From Macrostomum hystrix (taxonomy: Eukaryota; Platyhelminthes; Macrostomidae), in contig CATNEN010000002.1 in assembly GCA_950097015.1 (NCBI GenBank), positions 8,137,501-8,201,500 on the forward strand: a DNA stretch of 64,000 nt, in the 5' to 3' direction. Shown here piece by piece: positions 11,467 through 21,447 of this stretch; position 1 is the stretch's first letter, and the number at the start of each line of letters is the position of its first letter. A program made the translations under genes and the position numbers. The notes beneath the pieces are model-generated. The model saw nothing but the letters and a program-made list of their open reading frames with translations. It was not told where the DNA came from and did not search any database.

Positions 11467-11925
11467 TACGCCGCCGCCGCCGCCGCCGACACAGCCGCCG
11501 CCCCCGCCGTTGACACCGCCGCCGCCGCATCCGCCGACACCCCCGCCGCCGCCGCCGCCGACACAGCCGCCGCCCCCGCCGTTGACACCGCCGCCGCCAC
11601 ATCCGCCGACACCCCCGCCGCCGCCGCCGCCGACACAGCCGCCGCCCCCGCCGTTGACACCGCCGCCGCCGCATCCGCCGACACCCCCGCCGCCGCCGCC
11701 GCCGACACAGCCGCCGCCCCCGCCGTTGACACCGCCGCCGCCACATCCGCCGACACCCCCGCCGCCGCCGCCGCCGACACAGCCGCCGCCCCCGCCGTTG
11801 ACACCGCCGCCGCCGCATCCGCCGACACCCCCGCCGCCGCCGCCGCCGACACAGCCGCCGCCCCTGCCGTTGACACCGCCGCCGCCACATCCGCCGACAC
11901 CCCCGCCGCCGCCGCCGCTGACAAA
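11467..11925. repeat. 72-bp GC-rich tandem array, about six copies
   Basis: Each 72-bp unit is three 24-bp subunits beginning ACAC and filled with CCG triplets. Copies alternate between GCATCC and ACATCC. Both strands are open in several frames because the unit is a multiple of three and lacks stop triplets. The plus frame reading PPPPPPTQ ends in KKQKRNLQTLPARDALAAKRK followed by a plausible donor (AAG then GTAAAC at about 11988). It may therefore be part of an exon, but coding is unproven. Confidence 0.85.
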
Positions 11926-12059
11926 AAAGCAGAAGCGGAATCTTCAAACGCTGCCGGCGAGGGATGCCCTGGCTGCCAAGCGGAAGGTAAACCCGCAACT
12001 TAACTACGCGCTTTGTAGCTACGAGTTGTTTTCTGGCATTCTCGCAGGTCTCTGAGGGG

Positions 12060-12520
12060 CAACGCGTGCCTCGCGGAAAGTTCATACTTGTCAGGCTCTC
12101 CGATTGGCTCAGGTTACCGGACATTTGAAAAAAACGCAAAATGCAAACCCATTGGTCGTTATGAGTGATTCAACCCGGCACCTGGAAACTGACATATTCA
12201 GTTTGTATTTCAACTATCACTTTTTATGAGCCAAACAAACCCCAAAAGCGGACTCCCAATTAGCAAGACATCAGCTTTAGCTTATAGCAATTATAATGTA
12301 ATCATACATTATGTTACAGAATGTAATCTTTTAGTAAACCAACATTTCAGAAGTAACAACAAGTGGACAGCAGTGGTCAACAAGTGCAACACACAAGTGC
12401 ACAGCTGGATAAGTCCACTCATTTTGTTCATTTTATTTTTTTAAGAAAAAACACATAAAAACACTTTAGTGGCGTAGCCAGAAAAAAATACAGGAGGGGG
12501 CCTAAGGCCGACGGGTTTTT
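12060..12520. other. Gene-free stretch
   Basis: No recognisable gene or repeat. One open frame (12226-12444) has no recognisable features. Confidence 0.35.
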
Positions 12521-12535
12521 AGTTCAGGCGGGGGT

Positions 12536-13085
12536 CTCTCTCTTCTCTCTTTCTCTCTCTCTGCACTCTCCATTCTCTCTCTCCATTATCTCTCCATCTT
12601 CTGTCTCCATTCTCTCTCTGCACTCTCAAAATTCTCTCTCTGCACTCTCTGTCTCCATTCTTTCTCTCCATTCTCTCTCTGCACTCTCTCTCCATTCTCT
12701 CTCTGCACTCTCTCTCCATTCTCTCCCTGCACGCTCTCTCCATTCTCACTATCCATTCTCTCTCTGCACTCTCTGTCTCCATTCTCTCTCTCCATTCACT
12801 CTCTGCACTCTCTCTCCATTCTCTCTCTGCACTCTCTCTCCATTCTCTCTCTGCACTCTCTCTCCATTCTCTCTCTGCACTCTCTCTCCATTCTTTCCCT
12901 GCACGCTCTCTCCATTCTCTCTCTCCATTCACTCTCTGCACTCTCTCTCCATTCTCTCTCTGCACTCTCTCTCCATTCTCACTCTCCATTCTCTCTCTGC
13001 ACTCTCTCTCCATTCTCTGTCTCCATTCTCTCTCCAAGTCTCACTCTCCATCCTCTCTCTCCTCTCTCCTCTCTCCTCCCTCCTC
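12536..13085. repeat. Pyrimidine-rich minisatellite (CTCTCTCCATTCTCTCTCTGCA type)
   Basis: About 25 units of roughly 22 bp with small variants. Minus-strand frames rich in Glu/Arg are by-products. The strand asymmetry (nearly pure pyrimidine on plus) could favour triplex formation. Confidence 0.9.
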
Positions 13086-13184
13086 TCTACTCTCTTTCCT
13101 ACGCCTGGACTAAAAAGCCTGAACTTAGGCCCCTAACTGCCCCCCATGGCTACGTCAGGGGATTTAATTTTTATACTCATTTAA

Positions 13185-13290
13185 TACTTTATTTTATGGG
13201 TTATACAAATTTATAAAAACTTGATACAAATTTTATACAATTTTATACAAACTTTTACAATTTTATACAAACTTATACAATATTATACAA
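13185..13290. repeat. AT-rich TTATACAAA short repeat
   Basis: Imperfect direct repeats of TTTTATACAAACTTATACAA type. Confidence 0.75.
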
Positions 13291-13480
13291 AATATTTATG
13301 TTTTTAGGGGGGGGTTCGTTGGAGCATTGTCAGTGTCGTGCTTGCAAAAAGCATGTACGCATGTACCTAGACACTGCTTGTGTTCTAGCGGACACCCTTG
13401 CCCCGTTGCTCGTCATTCCCTACGTTTATTCCCTGCCCTTCCCGAGGCAATTGACATTTTTAGCCATCATGAACTGTGAA

Positions 13481-14094
13481 GTTTGTTTTTTTAACTTGCC
13501 AAATCTGTCAGGTCATGTTTCAGGATCCTGGACACCGCGTGGATGCCTGGCCAGAGAAAAGTAAAAGTTGCGTGGCGTTTTTCTCAAGTCGATCGAGGAC
13601 TGAAAGAGCTTTCTTTGACACCAAGTGCAGCTCGATTGACCCATCAGAAATGCCCCGATCGGCCCCGATAGTGAAGCTAATCGAGTATTGGCATCGAATT
13701 TCGGCTATAAATCAATCAGACGACTTGAAGTCCAAGCAACTAGACGCGTCCATCGAGTGGATTCCTGCATCAAACAGTAGGAGTCCAGTTTTCCGAATTT
13801 TGCCCGTAACTTTTTTCGGCGACCTCCCCCAGTCTTCGGAGTAGCGTCAATCAACTCGGCGCAACGAGTTGCTCTTAGACAAGTTAGGTTGCCGCTCAGA
13901 GCCCAAGTTGGCACCCAATAGACAATCTCGGGGGACTCAACCGGAATCTATAGAGCATCTCCAGGCCTTTCGAACGACACCAAAATCAGTTGCCGGGGAC
14001 CTCGGGAACTGTCTCGAATCGGCCCGAGGAGGCTGTAGGAAGCATTGACTTTCTGTAAAGTCAAAGACATTGACCCATTGCAATGTCAAAGTCA
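13481..14094 (+). repeat. 614-bp dispersed duplication, copy 1
   Basis: Nearly identical to 44977-45590 (constant offset 31496; only a few differences seen). Its right part is an R384 fragment (from about 13859). The left part (GGATCCTGGACACCGCG onward) is a distinct sequence with no recognised product. TGTCTGGCATG repeats abut the right end here and the left end in copy 2. Confidence 0.92.
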
Positions 14095-14757
14095 CTGTTC
14101 TGGCATGTGTTGGCATGTGTGTCTATTTGGCACTGTTCTGGCATGTGTTGGCATGTGTGTCTATTTGGCACTGTTCTGGCATGTGTTGGCATGTGTGTCA
14201 ATTCTGGCATGTTCTGGCATGTGTTTGGCATTGTTCTGGCATGTGTTGGCATGTGTGTCTATTTGGCACAGTTCTGGCATGTGTTGGCATGTGTGTCTAT
14301 TCTGGCATGTTCTGGCATGTGTTTGACATTGTTCTGGCATGTGTCTGGCATGTTCTGGCATGTGTCTGGCATGTGTGTCTATTCTGGCATGTGTCTGGCA
14401 TGTGTGTCTATTCTGGCATGTTCTGGCATGTGTTTGGCATGGTTCTGGCATGTGTCTGGCATGTGTGTCTATACTGGCATGGTCTGGCATGTGTCTGGCA
14501 TATTCTGGCATGTGTCTGGCATGTGTGTCTATTTGGCATTGTTCTGGCATGTGTCCTGGATGTGTTTGGCATGTGTCTGGCATTTATCTGGCATGTATCT
14601 GGCATGTGTCTAGCATGTCTGGAATGTGTCTGGCATGTGTTTGGCATGTGTCTGGCATGTGTGTCTATTTGGCACTGTTCTGGCATGTGTCTGGCATGTG
14701 TGTCTATTCTGGCAAGTTCTGGCATGTGTTTGGCATGAGTTTGGCATGTGTCAGGCA
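14095..14757. repeat. TGTCTGGCATG minisatellite, left block
   Basis: Tandem GGCATGTGTCT and TTCTGGCATGTGT units, interspersed with GTGTCTATTTGGCA. This is the reverse orientation of the GCCAGACA array at 4640. Long open frames here are repeat artefacts. Confidence 0.92.
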
Positions 14758-16055
14758 CGCCAGTGGGGTCAATTGTTACCGCCAGTGGGGCCAATTGTTA
14801 CCGCCAGTGGGGTCAATTGATACCGCCAGTGGGGCCAATTGTAAGCGCCAGTGGGGCCAGTTGTAAGCGCCAATGGGGTCAATTGTAAGCGCCAGTGGGG
14901 CCAATTGTAAGCGCCAATGGGGTCAATTGTAAGCGCCAGTGGGGTCAATTGTTACCGCCAGTGGGGTCAATTGTTACCGCCAGTGGGGTCAATTGTAAGC
15001 GCCAGGTGGGCCAATTGTTACCGCCAGTGGGGCCAATTGTAAGCGCCAGTGGGGCCAATTGTTACCGCCAGGTGGGCCAATTGTTACCGCCAGTGGGGCC
15101 AATTGTAAGCGCCAGTGGGGTCAATTGTTACCGCCAGTGGGGCCAATTGTTACCGCCAGTGGGGCCAATTGTAAGCGCCAGTGGGGTCAATTGTAAGCGC
15201 CAGTGGGGCCAATTGTAAGCGCCAGTGGGGTCAATTGTTACCGCCAGTGGGGCCAATTGTAAGCGCCAGTGGGGTCAATTGTAAGCGCCAGTGGGGTCAA
15301 TTGTAAGCGCCAGTGGGGTCAATTGTAAGCGCCAGTGGGGTCAATTGTAAGCGCCAGTGGGGTCAATTGTAAGCGCCAGTGGGGCCAATTGTAAGCGCCA
15401 GTGGGGTCAATTGTTACCGCCAGTGGGGCCAATTGTAAGCGCCAGTGGGGTCAATTGTTACCGCCAGTGGGGCCAATTGTTACCGCCAGTGGGGTCAATT
15501 GTAAGCGCCAGTGGGGTCAATTGTAAGCGCCAGTGAGGCCAATTGTAAGCGCCAGTGGGGTCAATTGTTACCGCCAGTGGGGCCAATTGTAAGCGCCAGT
15601 GGGGCCAATTGTTACCGCCAGTGGGGCCAATTGTTACCGCCAGTGGGGCCAATTGTTACCGCCAGTGGGGCCAATTGTAAGCGCCAGTGGGGTCAATTGT
15701 AAGCGCCAGTGGGGTCAATTGTAAGCGCCAGTGGGGTCAATTGTAAGCGCCAGTGGGGTCAATTGTAAGCGCCAGTGGGGTCAATTGTAAGCGCCAGTGG
15801 GGCCAATTGTAAGCGCCAGTGGGGTCAATTGTTACCGCCAGTGGGGCCAATTGTAAGCGCCAGTGGGGTCAATTGTTACCGCCAGTGGGGCCAATTGTTA
15901 CCGCCAGTGGGGTCAATTGTTACCGCCAGTGGGGCCAATTGTAAGCGCCAGTGGGGCCAATTGTTACCGCCAGTGGGGTCAATTGTTACCGCAAGTGGGG
16001 TCATTTGTAACCGCTAGTGAGGACGGCCAATTGTAAGCGCCAGTGGGGCCAAATA
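14758..16055. repeat. 22-bp minisatellite (CGCCAGTGGGGYCAATTG type), main locus
   Basis: About 58 direct units of 22 bp, contiguous and without spacers. Two positions vary: GGTC or GGCC before AATTG, and TTAC or TAAG after it. The array interrupts the TGTCTGGCATG array, which resumes at about 16062. A second locus is at 28796-29062. Confidence 0.95.
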
Positions 16056-16061
16056 GATGTG

Positions 16062-16492
16062 TGTCTATTTGGCACTGTTCTGGAATGTGTTGGCATGTGT
16101 GTCTATTCTGGCATGTTCTGGCATGTGTTTGGCATGTGTCTGGCATGTATCTGGCATGTGTCTGGCATGTGTCTGGCATGTGTCTGGCATGTGTCTGGCA
16201 TGTCTGGAATGTGTCTGGCATGTGTGTCTTTTTGGCACTGCTCTGGCATGTTTCTGGCATGTGTGTCTATTCTGGCATGTTCTGGCATGTGTTTGGCATT
16301 GTTCTGGCATGTGTCTGGCATGTCTGGCATGTGTTTGGCATGTGTCTATTTGGCACTATTCTGGCATGTGTTTGGCATGTGTGTCTATTTGGCACTGTTC
16401 TGGCATGTGTTTGGCATGTGTGTCTATTTGGCACTGTTCTGGCATGTGTTTGGCATGTGTGTCTATTTGGCACTGTTTTGGCATGCACCTGA
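16062..16492. repeat. TGTCTGGCATG minisatellite, right block
   Basis: Same repeat and orientation as 14095-14757, continuing after the 22-bp array. Confidence 0.92.
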
Positions 16493-16573
16493 CATTATTC
16501 TATTTGACATGTGTGGCATGGCTATGGCTTCAGAGTGCTAGTGTTTACATCATCTGTCTCTGTTCTCTTGCAG

Positions 16574-17581
16574 TCTAGCATTGGCAAGTTGCTTCAGTCC
16601 CAGTCGGATGGTGCGCTTTCTCCCTCTGGGACACTTCCTCGCTGCCCTGATCGGTCCATTGCTCTAGTTCTTTCGGCATCGCATGATGTTTCACTTCTTG
16701 ATGCCTGCAGTCGTCTTTGCAATTGTACTCGTCGACTGGAATATTCTGACATTCGCGTTCACACACTGGATGGCTATCGGCGTTGTGGTCGAGGAAAAGT
16801 AGCCGTGTTCCAATCTATCTCGGAGCCAGGAAAGTTTCTGTTTCTGCATGATGTTCGTGGTAGCAGTGTTAAGGGTGTTCACCGTCAAAATGCCAGCGAA
16901 TGGTTGAAACAAGACCGAATGTACTGCAAGTTACCTGAACGCCATCAAAAGGCAAGTCCGAAAGAGAGGCTGCAACGCAGACGTCTGCTTAGAAATCTTC
17001 AGCATCTCTGTCAACATGGCGATGCAAACTGCATTAATATTTTGTCTGCCGTTGCAAGTTCTCTCTGTTGCATGCAGAGACGTAGACGAGGCAGGGTTTT
17101 CGCTAAAAGTCGCCGAGTGAAGGTACCCGCCGATCCACGCAATCGGGAGGAGTCCTCCACTTCTGACGATCAGCAGCCGGCCGCTGCTGGCAGTCCGCCG
17201 ACCGCTACTGCTAATATGCCAGCCGCTGCTGGCAGTCCGCCGACCGCTGCTGCTAATATGCCGGCCGCTGCTGGCAGTCCGCCGACCGCTGCTGCTAATA
17301 TGCCGGCCGCTGCTGGCAGTCCGCCGACCGCTGCTGCTAATATGCCGGCCGCTGCTGGCAGTCCGCCGACCGCTGCTGCTAATATGCCAGCCGCTGCTGG
17401 CAGTCCGCCGACCGCTGCTGCTAATATGCCGGCCGCTGCTGGCAGTCCGACCGCCGGCGCTAGCGGTCGCGATCAGCATTCGGGGCGGCGACTGGAGATA
17501 CGTGCGTCGCTAAAGCGCCAGTGCACTTCAGTACCTGACGTTCAGAGGCAGTTACGGCAGAGAAACAAGAAACATTTTTAG
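16574..17581 (+). CDS. 3'-terminal exon of an unrecognised protein with a 14-residue repeat
   Basis: A strong acceptor (CTCTGTTCTCTTGCAG, ending 16573) opens a phase-0 frame of 336 codons ending at a stop at 17579-17581. The first part is mixed globular sequence with many Cys, Arg and His residues (LLDACSRLCNCTRRLEY, CGRGKVAVFQ, KLPERHQKASPKERLQRRR). Next comes a basic stretch (RRRRGRVFAKSRRVKV), then about seven copies of PAAAGSPPTAAANM, then a basic tail. I do not recognise the family. The upstream exon is not identified; the nearest exons upstream (8454-9155) could be the same gene across the minisatellite-filled interval, but this is only proximity. Confidence 0.5.
   Translation, partial: SSIGKLLQSQSDGALSPSGTLPRCPDRSIALVLSASHDVSLLDACSRLCNCTRRLEYSDIRVHTLDGYRRCGRGKVAVFQSISEPGKFLFLHDVRGSSVKGVHRQNASEWLKQDRMYCKLPERHQKASPKERLQRRRLLRNLQHLCQHGDANCINILSAVASSLCCMQRRRRGRVFAKSRRVKVPADPRNREESSTSDDQQPAAAGSPPTATANMPAAAGSPPTAAANMPAAAGSPPTAAANMPAAAGSPPTAAANMPAAAGSPPTAAANMPAAAGSPPTAAANMPAAAGSPTAGASGRDQHSGRRLEIRASLKRQCTSVPDVQRQLRQRNKKHF
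17198..17454 (+). repeat. 42-bp coding minisatellite
   Basis: About seven copies of a 42-bp unit encoding PAAAGSPPTAAANM, inside the exon at 16574-17581. Length in frame is preserved, as expected for a coding repeat. Confidence 0.9.
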
Positions 17582-17605
17582 ACCGTCTAATGCAGTTTCA
17601 TTGCC

Positions 17606-17922
17606 TACAGAGGTTGTAGCCTAGAGGTTAGGGCGTCGGACTCACGACTTGAAGGTCGGGGGTTCGATTCCCGACTCCACTGGAACAATTTGTGTCCTTT
17701 AGCAAGACACTTAACTCTGCATTGCTTCAGTTCACCCAGCTGTTAAAAATGGGTACCAGCATCAGCTGGGATAATTGAAGGTGGGTGTGGCGTCCCCCCA
17801 GTCCATGGACTGAACAGCTGTACGCAGTCTTCAGATGTGCCGCGCATTAGCTGCGGCTGTGCTGTCGGCTGCACATCTGACCCAATTGGGGCAGGTGTAA
17901 TCAATTATTATTATTATTATTA
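17606..17922 (+). mobile_element. tRNA-derived SINE with 9-bp target duplication
   Basis: The head has RNA polymerase III boxes: A box TAGCCTAGAGG (17617-17627) and B box GGTTCGATTCC (17661-17671). The body contains CACCCAGCTG followed by TGGGTACC, a self-complementary segment seen in several marine-invertebrate and fish SINEs, and the tail is (ATT)n. The element is bounded by TTCATTGCC at 17597-17605 and 17923-17931. It lies just 3' of the stop at 17581, probably in a 3' UTR. It carries no protein and would depend on a LINE for mobility. Confidence 0.93.
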
Positions 17923-17931
17923 TTCATTGCC

Positions 17932-18806
17932 AAGTGTAGTTGCACTGCATTTTTATGCAAGAACAAGATGCCTTGGCCGTTCGCTTGATTCTCACAATTG
18001 AATTTAAATTTACGATTTAGATATTCATAAAGTATATACATATAGGATGTTGCCCGCCTTTAAATCAAGCTGTACTATTTGCGAGCTAGGAAGCTTCTCA
18101 GAGGCTTGCTTCGATCTTTCGATCGATCGATTTCGGAGTTCGGGTCTTTAAATAAAATTGTCCCCTATTTCAGGCCTCCCAACTTACGTATATATTACAT
18201 TTCTAACGCATTTGCTTTCGCGCCATGCTATTATTTCTGAGTCCTGAGTATGGCGGGTCCGGACACAGCGATTAGGCGAGCGTCGCCCATTTTGCTATTG
18301 CAGTAATCCACCTTTCAGTAAATTTTAGACTTAAAGAAGACTTGAGACTTACTACTTTTTGACTGCAGAACTTCACATTTTAGGCATAAAAATGAGAAAA
18401 ACTTCTAGGCTAGTTACATTACTTTATTTATCTATCGAACTTAATCCAACAAAATAATACTCAGGTGCTAATCAAGCATACAGCGAGCTGCTCTTTGAAA
18501 AACTGTTGGCATTTCATTCTCACTTCTCAGTCAATCTAAGACAAATAACTGTCTAATAATCATATTCAGAGTATAGAAATTCTCCTTATGGCTACGAGCA
18601 TAAAAACTCGGCGCAAAACAGCTCACAAACAAATCGTCTACAACAATTAGTGACTCAATGGAGCCGATTGTTTTCCCTGGGCAGTGAAGAAAATGCATAT
18701 ACATGTAAGAAACATTAAAAAGAAAAAGGATTGGCAAGTTTAGGAATTTTTTCTGCACACAGCAGTGGACAATGGACAGTGGACAGCAAGTAAATAGCAA
18801 GTCTAA
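17932..18806. other. Gene-free stretch
   Basis: No recognisable gene. It separates the SINE from the truncated nuclease-like gene. Confidence 0.4.
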
Positions 18807-20310
18807 GAAACAAAAAATGCTAAAAAAAAGGCGTTGAGCTTTAAGATTAAAGATCAAGTCGTTAGTATCCCTCGTGCTACAGACATCATCGCAAGTCGGG
18901 AGACAGCCTTCTATCGCCTTCACCCTGCAGCACTTTCTGTGGGTGGAGGGAAGTGTTTCCACGAGCACGTCTTCACAACAATCACGAAGTATCTGAAGTT
19001 GAGAGGGTGCAATGATTCGAGAGCCCAACTTGTGGCAGTACGCGTTCTGGGGATTGTGTTAACTGCAGCGGAATATTCCATGAGACAATTTCAAGTTATC
19101 ATGTTATGCTTAAAAAAAAGTCCAGACCTGAGAGATTCACTGGACGATAGCCAAATTGAGACTAGTCTGGTTAACGCCTGTTGCCTGTCTGGGTTGTCAT
19201 CGAAGGAGTCGGCGCGCCTTGATGCCGTATTTGCAAGCTGCCAATCTGATGAGGAGAAAACTGAACTACGGCTCAAGATGATCCTGGCGTCGCTGTCCGA
19301 CGTGCCCGTCTCCTTGGCGTCGCATGTGACCAGGGACACCGTTAACTACTCAGTCATTCAAATTGTGTTCATGCCGAAGCTGGAGAGCACTGGCGGCTTC
19401 CCCATTCATGTGAAGGTACGCATGCAGATCCGCCTCTTGCGTCGCATGCTCTATGACGTGCTCAAGCCGCTGGAAGGGAAAGACAACTATCTGGCTCTGA
19501 AAGACTGTGTAGATGCGCTGCTGGAGGCCAGACTTCCCACCCACGTGGCAGCGTTGAATGCTGGCACAGCTGTTTACTTCGGCTGCAAGTTCGAGCTGTG
19601 CGTCTTTTCCAGAATGTTTCTGCTGCTGTACTGCTGCCGTGGAGCGTTTCTCAGCGGCTTTCCAGAGGACTGCTTTGGCATCGTAGAGCTGCTCCTACTT
19701 GGCGAGCCAATTGCAGGCGTCACACATGGACTTAAGGACAATCTTCCTGGACTGGATTTCCCAGCTAACCTGCACTTCACGGAATTGAAGTGGTGCACTT
19801 CTAAATGCCGCGGAACTCTGTTGTGCAGCGAGCTGGCAACTTTCGTGACGTCAGAGCACGGCAAAAAGCCGGGTGTTCGATTTTTCATCGCGCACACTCC
19901 GCATGTTGATTCCATTGACATAGTTGTGGCCGGTGCTGTCACCCGCCAGCTCGTGGACGAGAAAGTGGAGCAGCAAGTAACAGTTTGGCTAATTGAGTGT
20001 AAGTTGCTTCTCTTCATTGCCCTATGATTTCCATCGCATCCAACCCATTGAGAATCGCCTCCAACTCTCATTAGGAATCGCCCACATAAGAATATTTTTT
20101 ACTTAAGTGGCATATCTGCATCTACGCAGAAAGGCTACTCAGTTTCCACAACGGGTAAGCAAATCGTCATTTGCAGGCAAATCATCGACGGCATCCCGGA
20201 CACCGTTCACGTACACTGACGTTTTTTGCCTTCTGGAGAAGGGCAAGAATGTGTTCGACTCGTTGAAACGTGCCGCGACGGTCGAAGATGCCCCAGAGCC
20301 GTACATATAA
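18807..20310 (+). CDS. Putative nuclease-like (ECK motif) gene, copy 1, 5'-truncated
   Basis: The main exon is open from 18807 to 19998 (donor GTAAGT at 19999). After a 178-bp intron, exon 2 (20177-20310) completes the split codon and ends at TAA. Across the junction the protein reads VTVWLIECKSS, with DSIDIVV about 25 residues earlier. A D followed by E-x-K at the end of a hydrophobic strand is the layout of PD-(D/E)XK nucleases. The protein is clearly homologous to the gene at 49036-52058 (shared SDVPVSL, TRD, an ED/RN-CFG segment and WLIECKSS), with the intron at exactly the same place. The P-loop region of that paralogue is absent and no start codon is evident, so this copy looks 5'-truncated, though upstream exons cannot be excluded. 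The nuclease reading is inference. Confidence 0.6.
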
Positions 20311-20777
20311 TACAGCATTCAGCTGCTAAATCGGCCTTGCATCTTTCCTGTACCTGAACGTACAAACGTGCCGCGGGACGCCAAGCTGCCCGAATGTCCG
20401 CCGACGATCCGCACGGTGCGCTGCATGCAGCACCGAGTGTCGGTTGATTCGGCAATTTTTTTGCCTGGCCTGGCGGCGTCCCTCAGTCCGAATATCTATC
20501 TGCCTTACGACTGCAAACCATGCGAGCAACTGAGGACCAGACTGATGACGGTCTATAACGCTGACATGGATGCATCTGATGCAGCTGGGGATGCACCAAG
20601 ACTCATTCGGACTTTTTCTTTTTTGAATTTCTGAGCCGAGGGCCAAGAGGCAGTGTGTTTAAGAATCTAGCCAGTCGATGGACCAGGAGGGAGCCCAGCC
20701 TGTGTGGCGTCCTTAGTAACCGGCCCCTGGAAACAGCATCCGGCATTCCAGCATAAGTCAACTAAGTGAATTAGTTT
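20311..20777. other. Flank between copy 1 and gypsy element A
   Basis: No gene supported. The segment near 20680-20720 (GACCAGGAGGGAGCCCAGCC) recurs at 27773-27792 beyond element A. Confidence 0.4.
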
Positions 20778-21368
20778 TATAACAGGCTATATTTGAATTC
20801 GTGCTAAAAATATGCTACGCGTATGCTTATAATATTCGACTTATGCGATTTGTTAAGATGAAAAGAAATATACCGTGTGTATGCTGAGTGTATTAGGAAT
20901 ATTGCTATAAATAGAGGCGGGAAGTGATAAAGACAGTAACCGTTTCGTGCCCATTATTAGAAACAGTTCAATTCTCCTCGTGAGCAATCTTACAAAAGCC
21001 TTACTTATTTCTAAAGTAAGTGGAAGCCGTTGAAACCGATCCGGGGAAGCCCGAGTACAGACTGGCCAGAGAGCCTGAATTACCTGACAAAACTTGTCTG
21101 AATCACCTGAGAGCATTGTCTCCAGATCTAACTAGATTTAATATCTAGAATATAACTGGCAGGAGGCCAGAAATATCGTGACAAAGAGCCACGCTACCCA
21201 AACTATCTGTAGTTTGCATAAGTCCACCCGAGCAGGGGTGTGGTATAATGTATATGTCACTCTAAAATGATTGACAGGCAATAAGTCAGAAGTTTAGGCC
21301 AATTACTTACAGTATGAGGAGAGTTTGAATTACTAGAAAAGTGCAATTGTAAAAGAAGCACTACTACA
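20778..21368 (+). repeat. 5' LTR of element A
   Basis: 591 bp, starting TATAACAGG and ending CTACTACA rather than the common TG...CA. A TATA box (TATAAATA, 20906-20913) followed by a G-rich stretch marks the likely promoter. Confidence 0.93.
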
Positions 21369-21371
21369 ACT

Positions 21372-21389
21372 TGGTGGCAGCGGAAAAGG
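21372..21389 (+). other. Primer-binding site of element A
   Basis: TGGTGGCAGCGG begins 3 nt after the LTR. It is complementary to the 3' end of animal tRNA-Leu as I recall it (...CCGCTGCCACCA). The start of element B's site is the same with one change. Confidence 0.6.
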
Positions 21390-21447
21390 ATCGGAAAAGC
21401 GGCGGAATCTTACTTAGAAATAAGCTATTCATAGTCAAATAGTCAAA

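Noticed and set aside
11412-12139. Minus-strand Ala-rich and Arg-rich frames opposite the GC-rich array
   Set aside because: By-product of CCG triplets; no splice or start context.
14070-14866. Overlapping long open frames with CVSIWHCSGMC-type repeats
   Set aside because: They are translations of the TGTCTGGCATG minisatellite in every frame, with no splice sites or unique sequence.
14758-16055. CRISPR-like array
   Set aside because: Units are contiguous 22-mers without spacers, and the genome is eukaryotic.
17606-17680. Functional tRNA gene
   Set aside because: It has A and B boxes but is joined to a SINE body and tail with target duplication, and the cloverleaf is imperfect.
18531-19028. 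Minus-strand gene opposite the nuclease-like copy 1
   Set aside because: It lies antisense to a frame with clear homology to 50487-51517 and has no recognisable features of its own.
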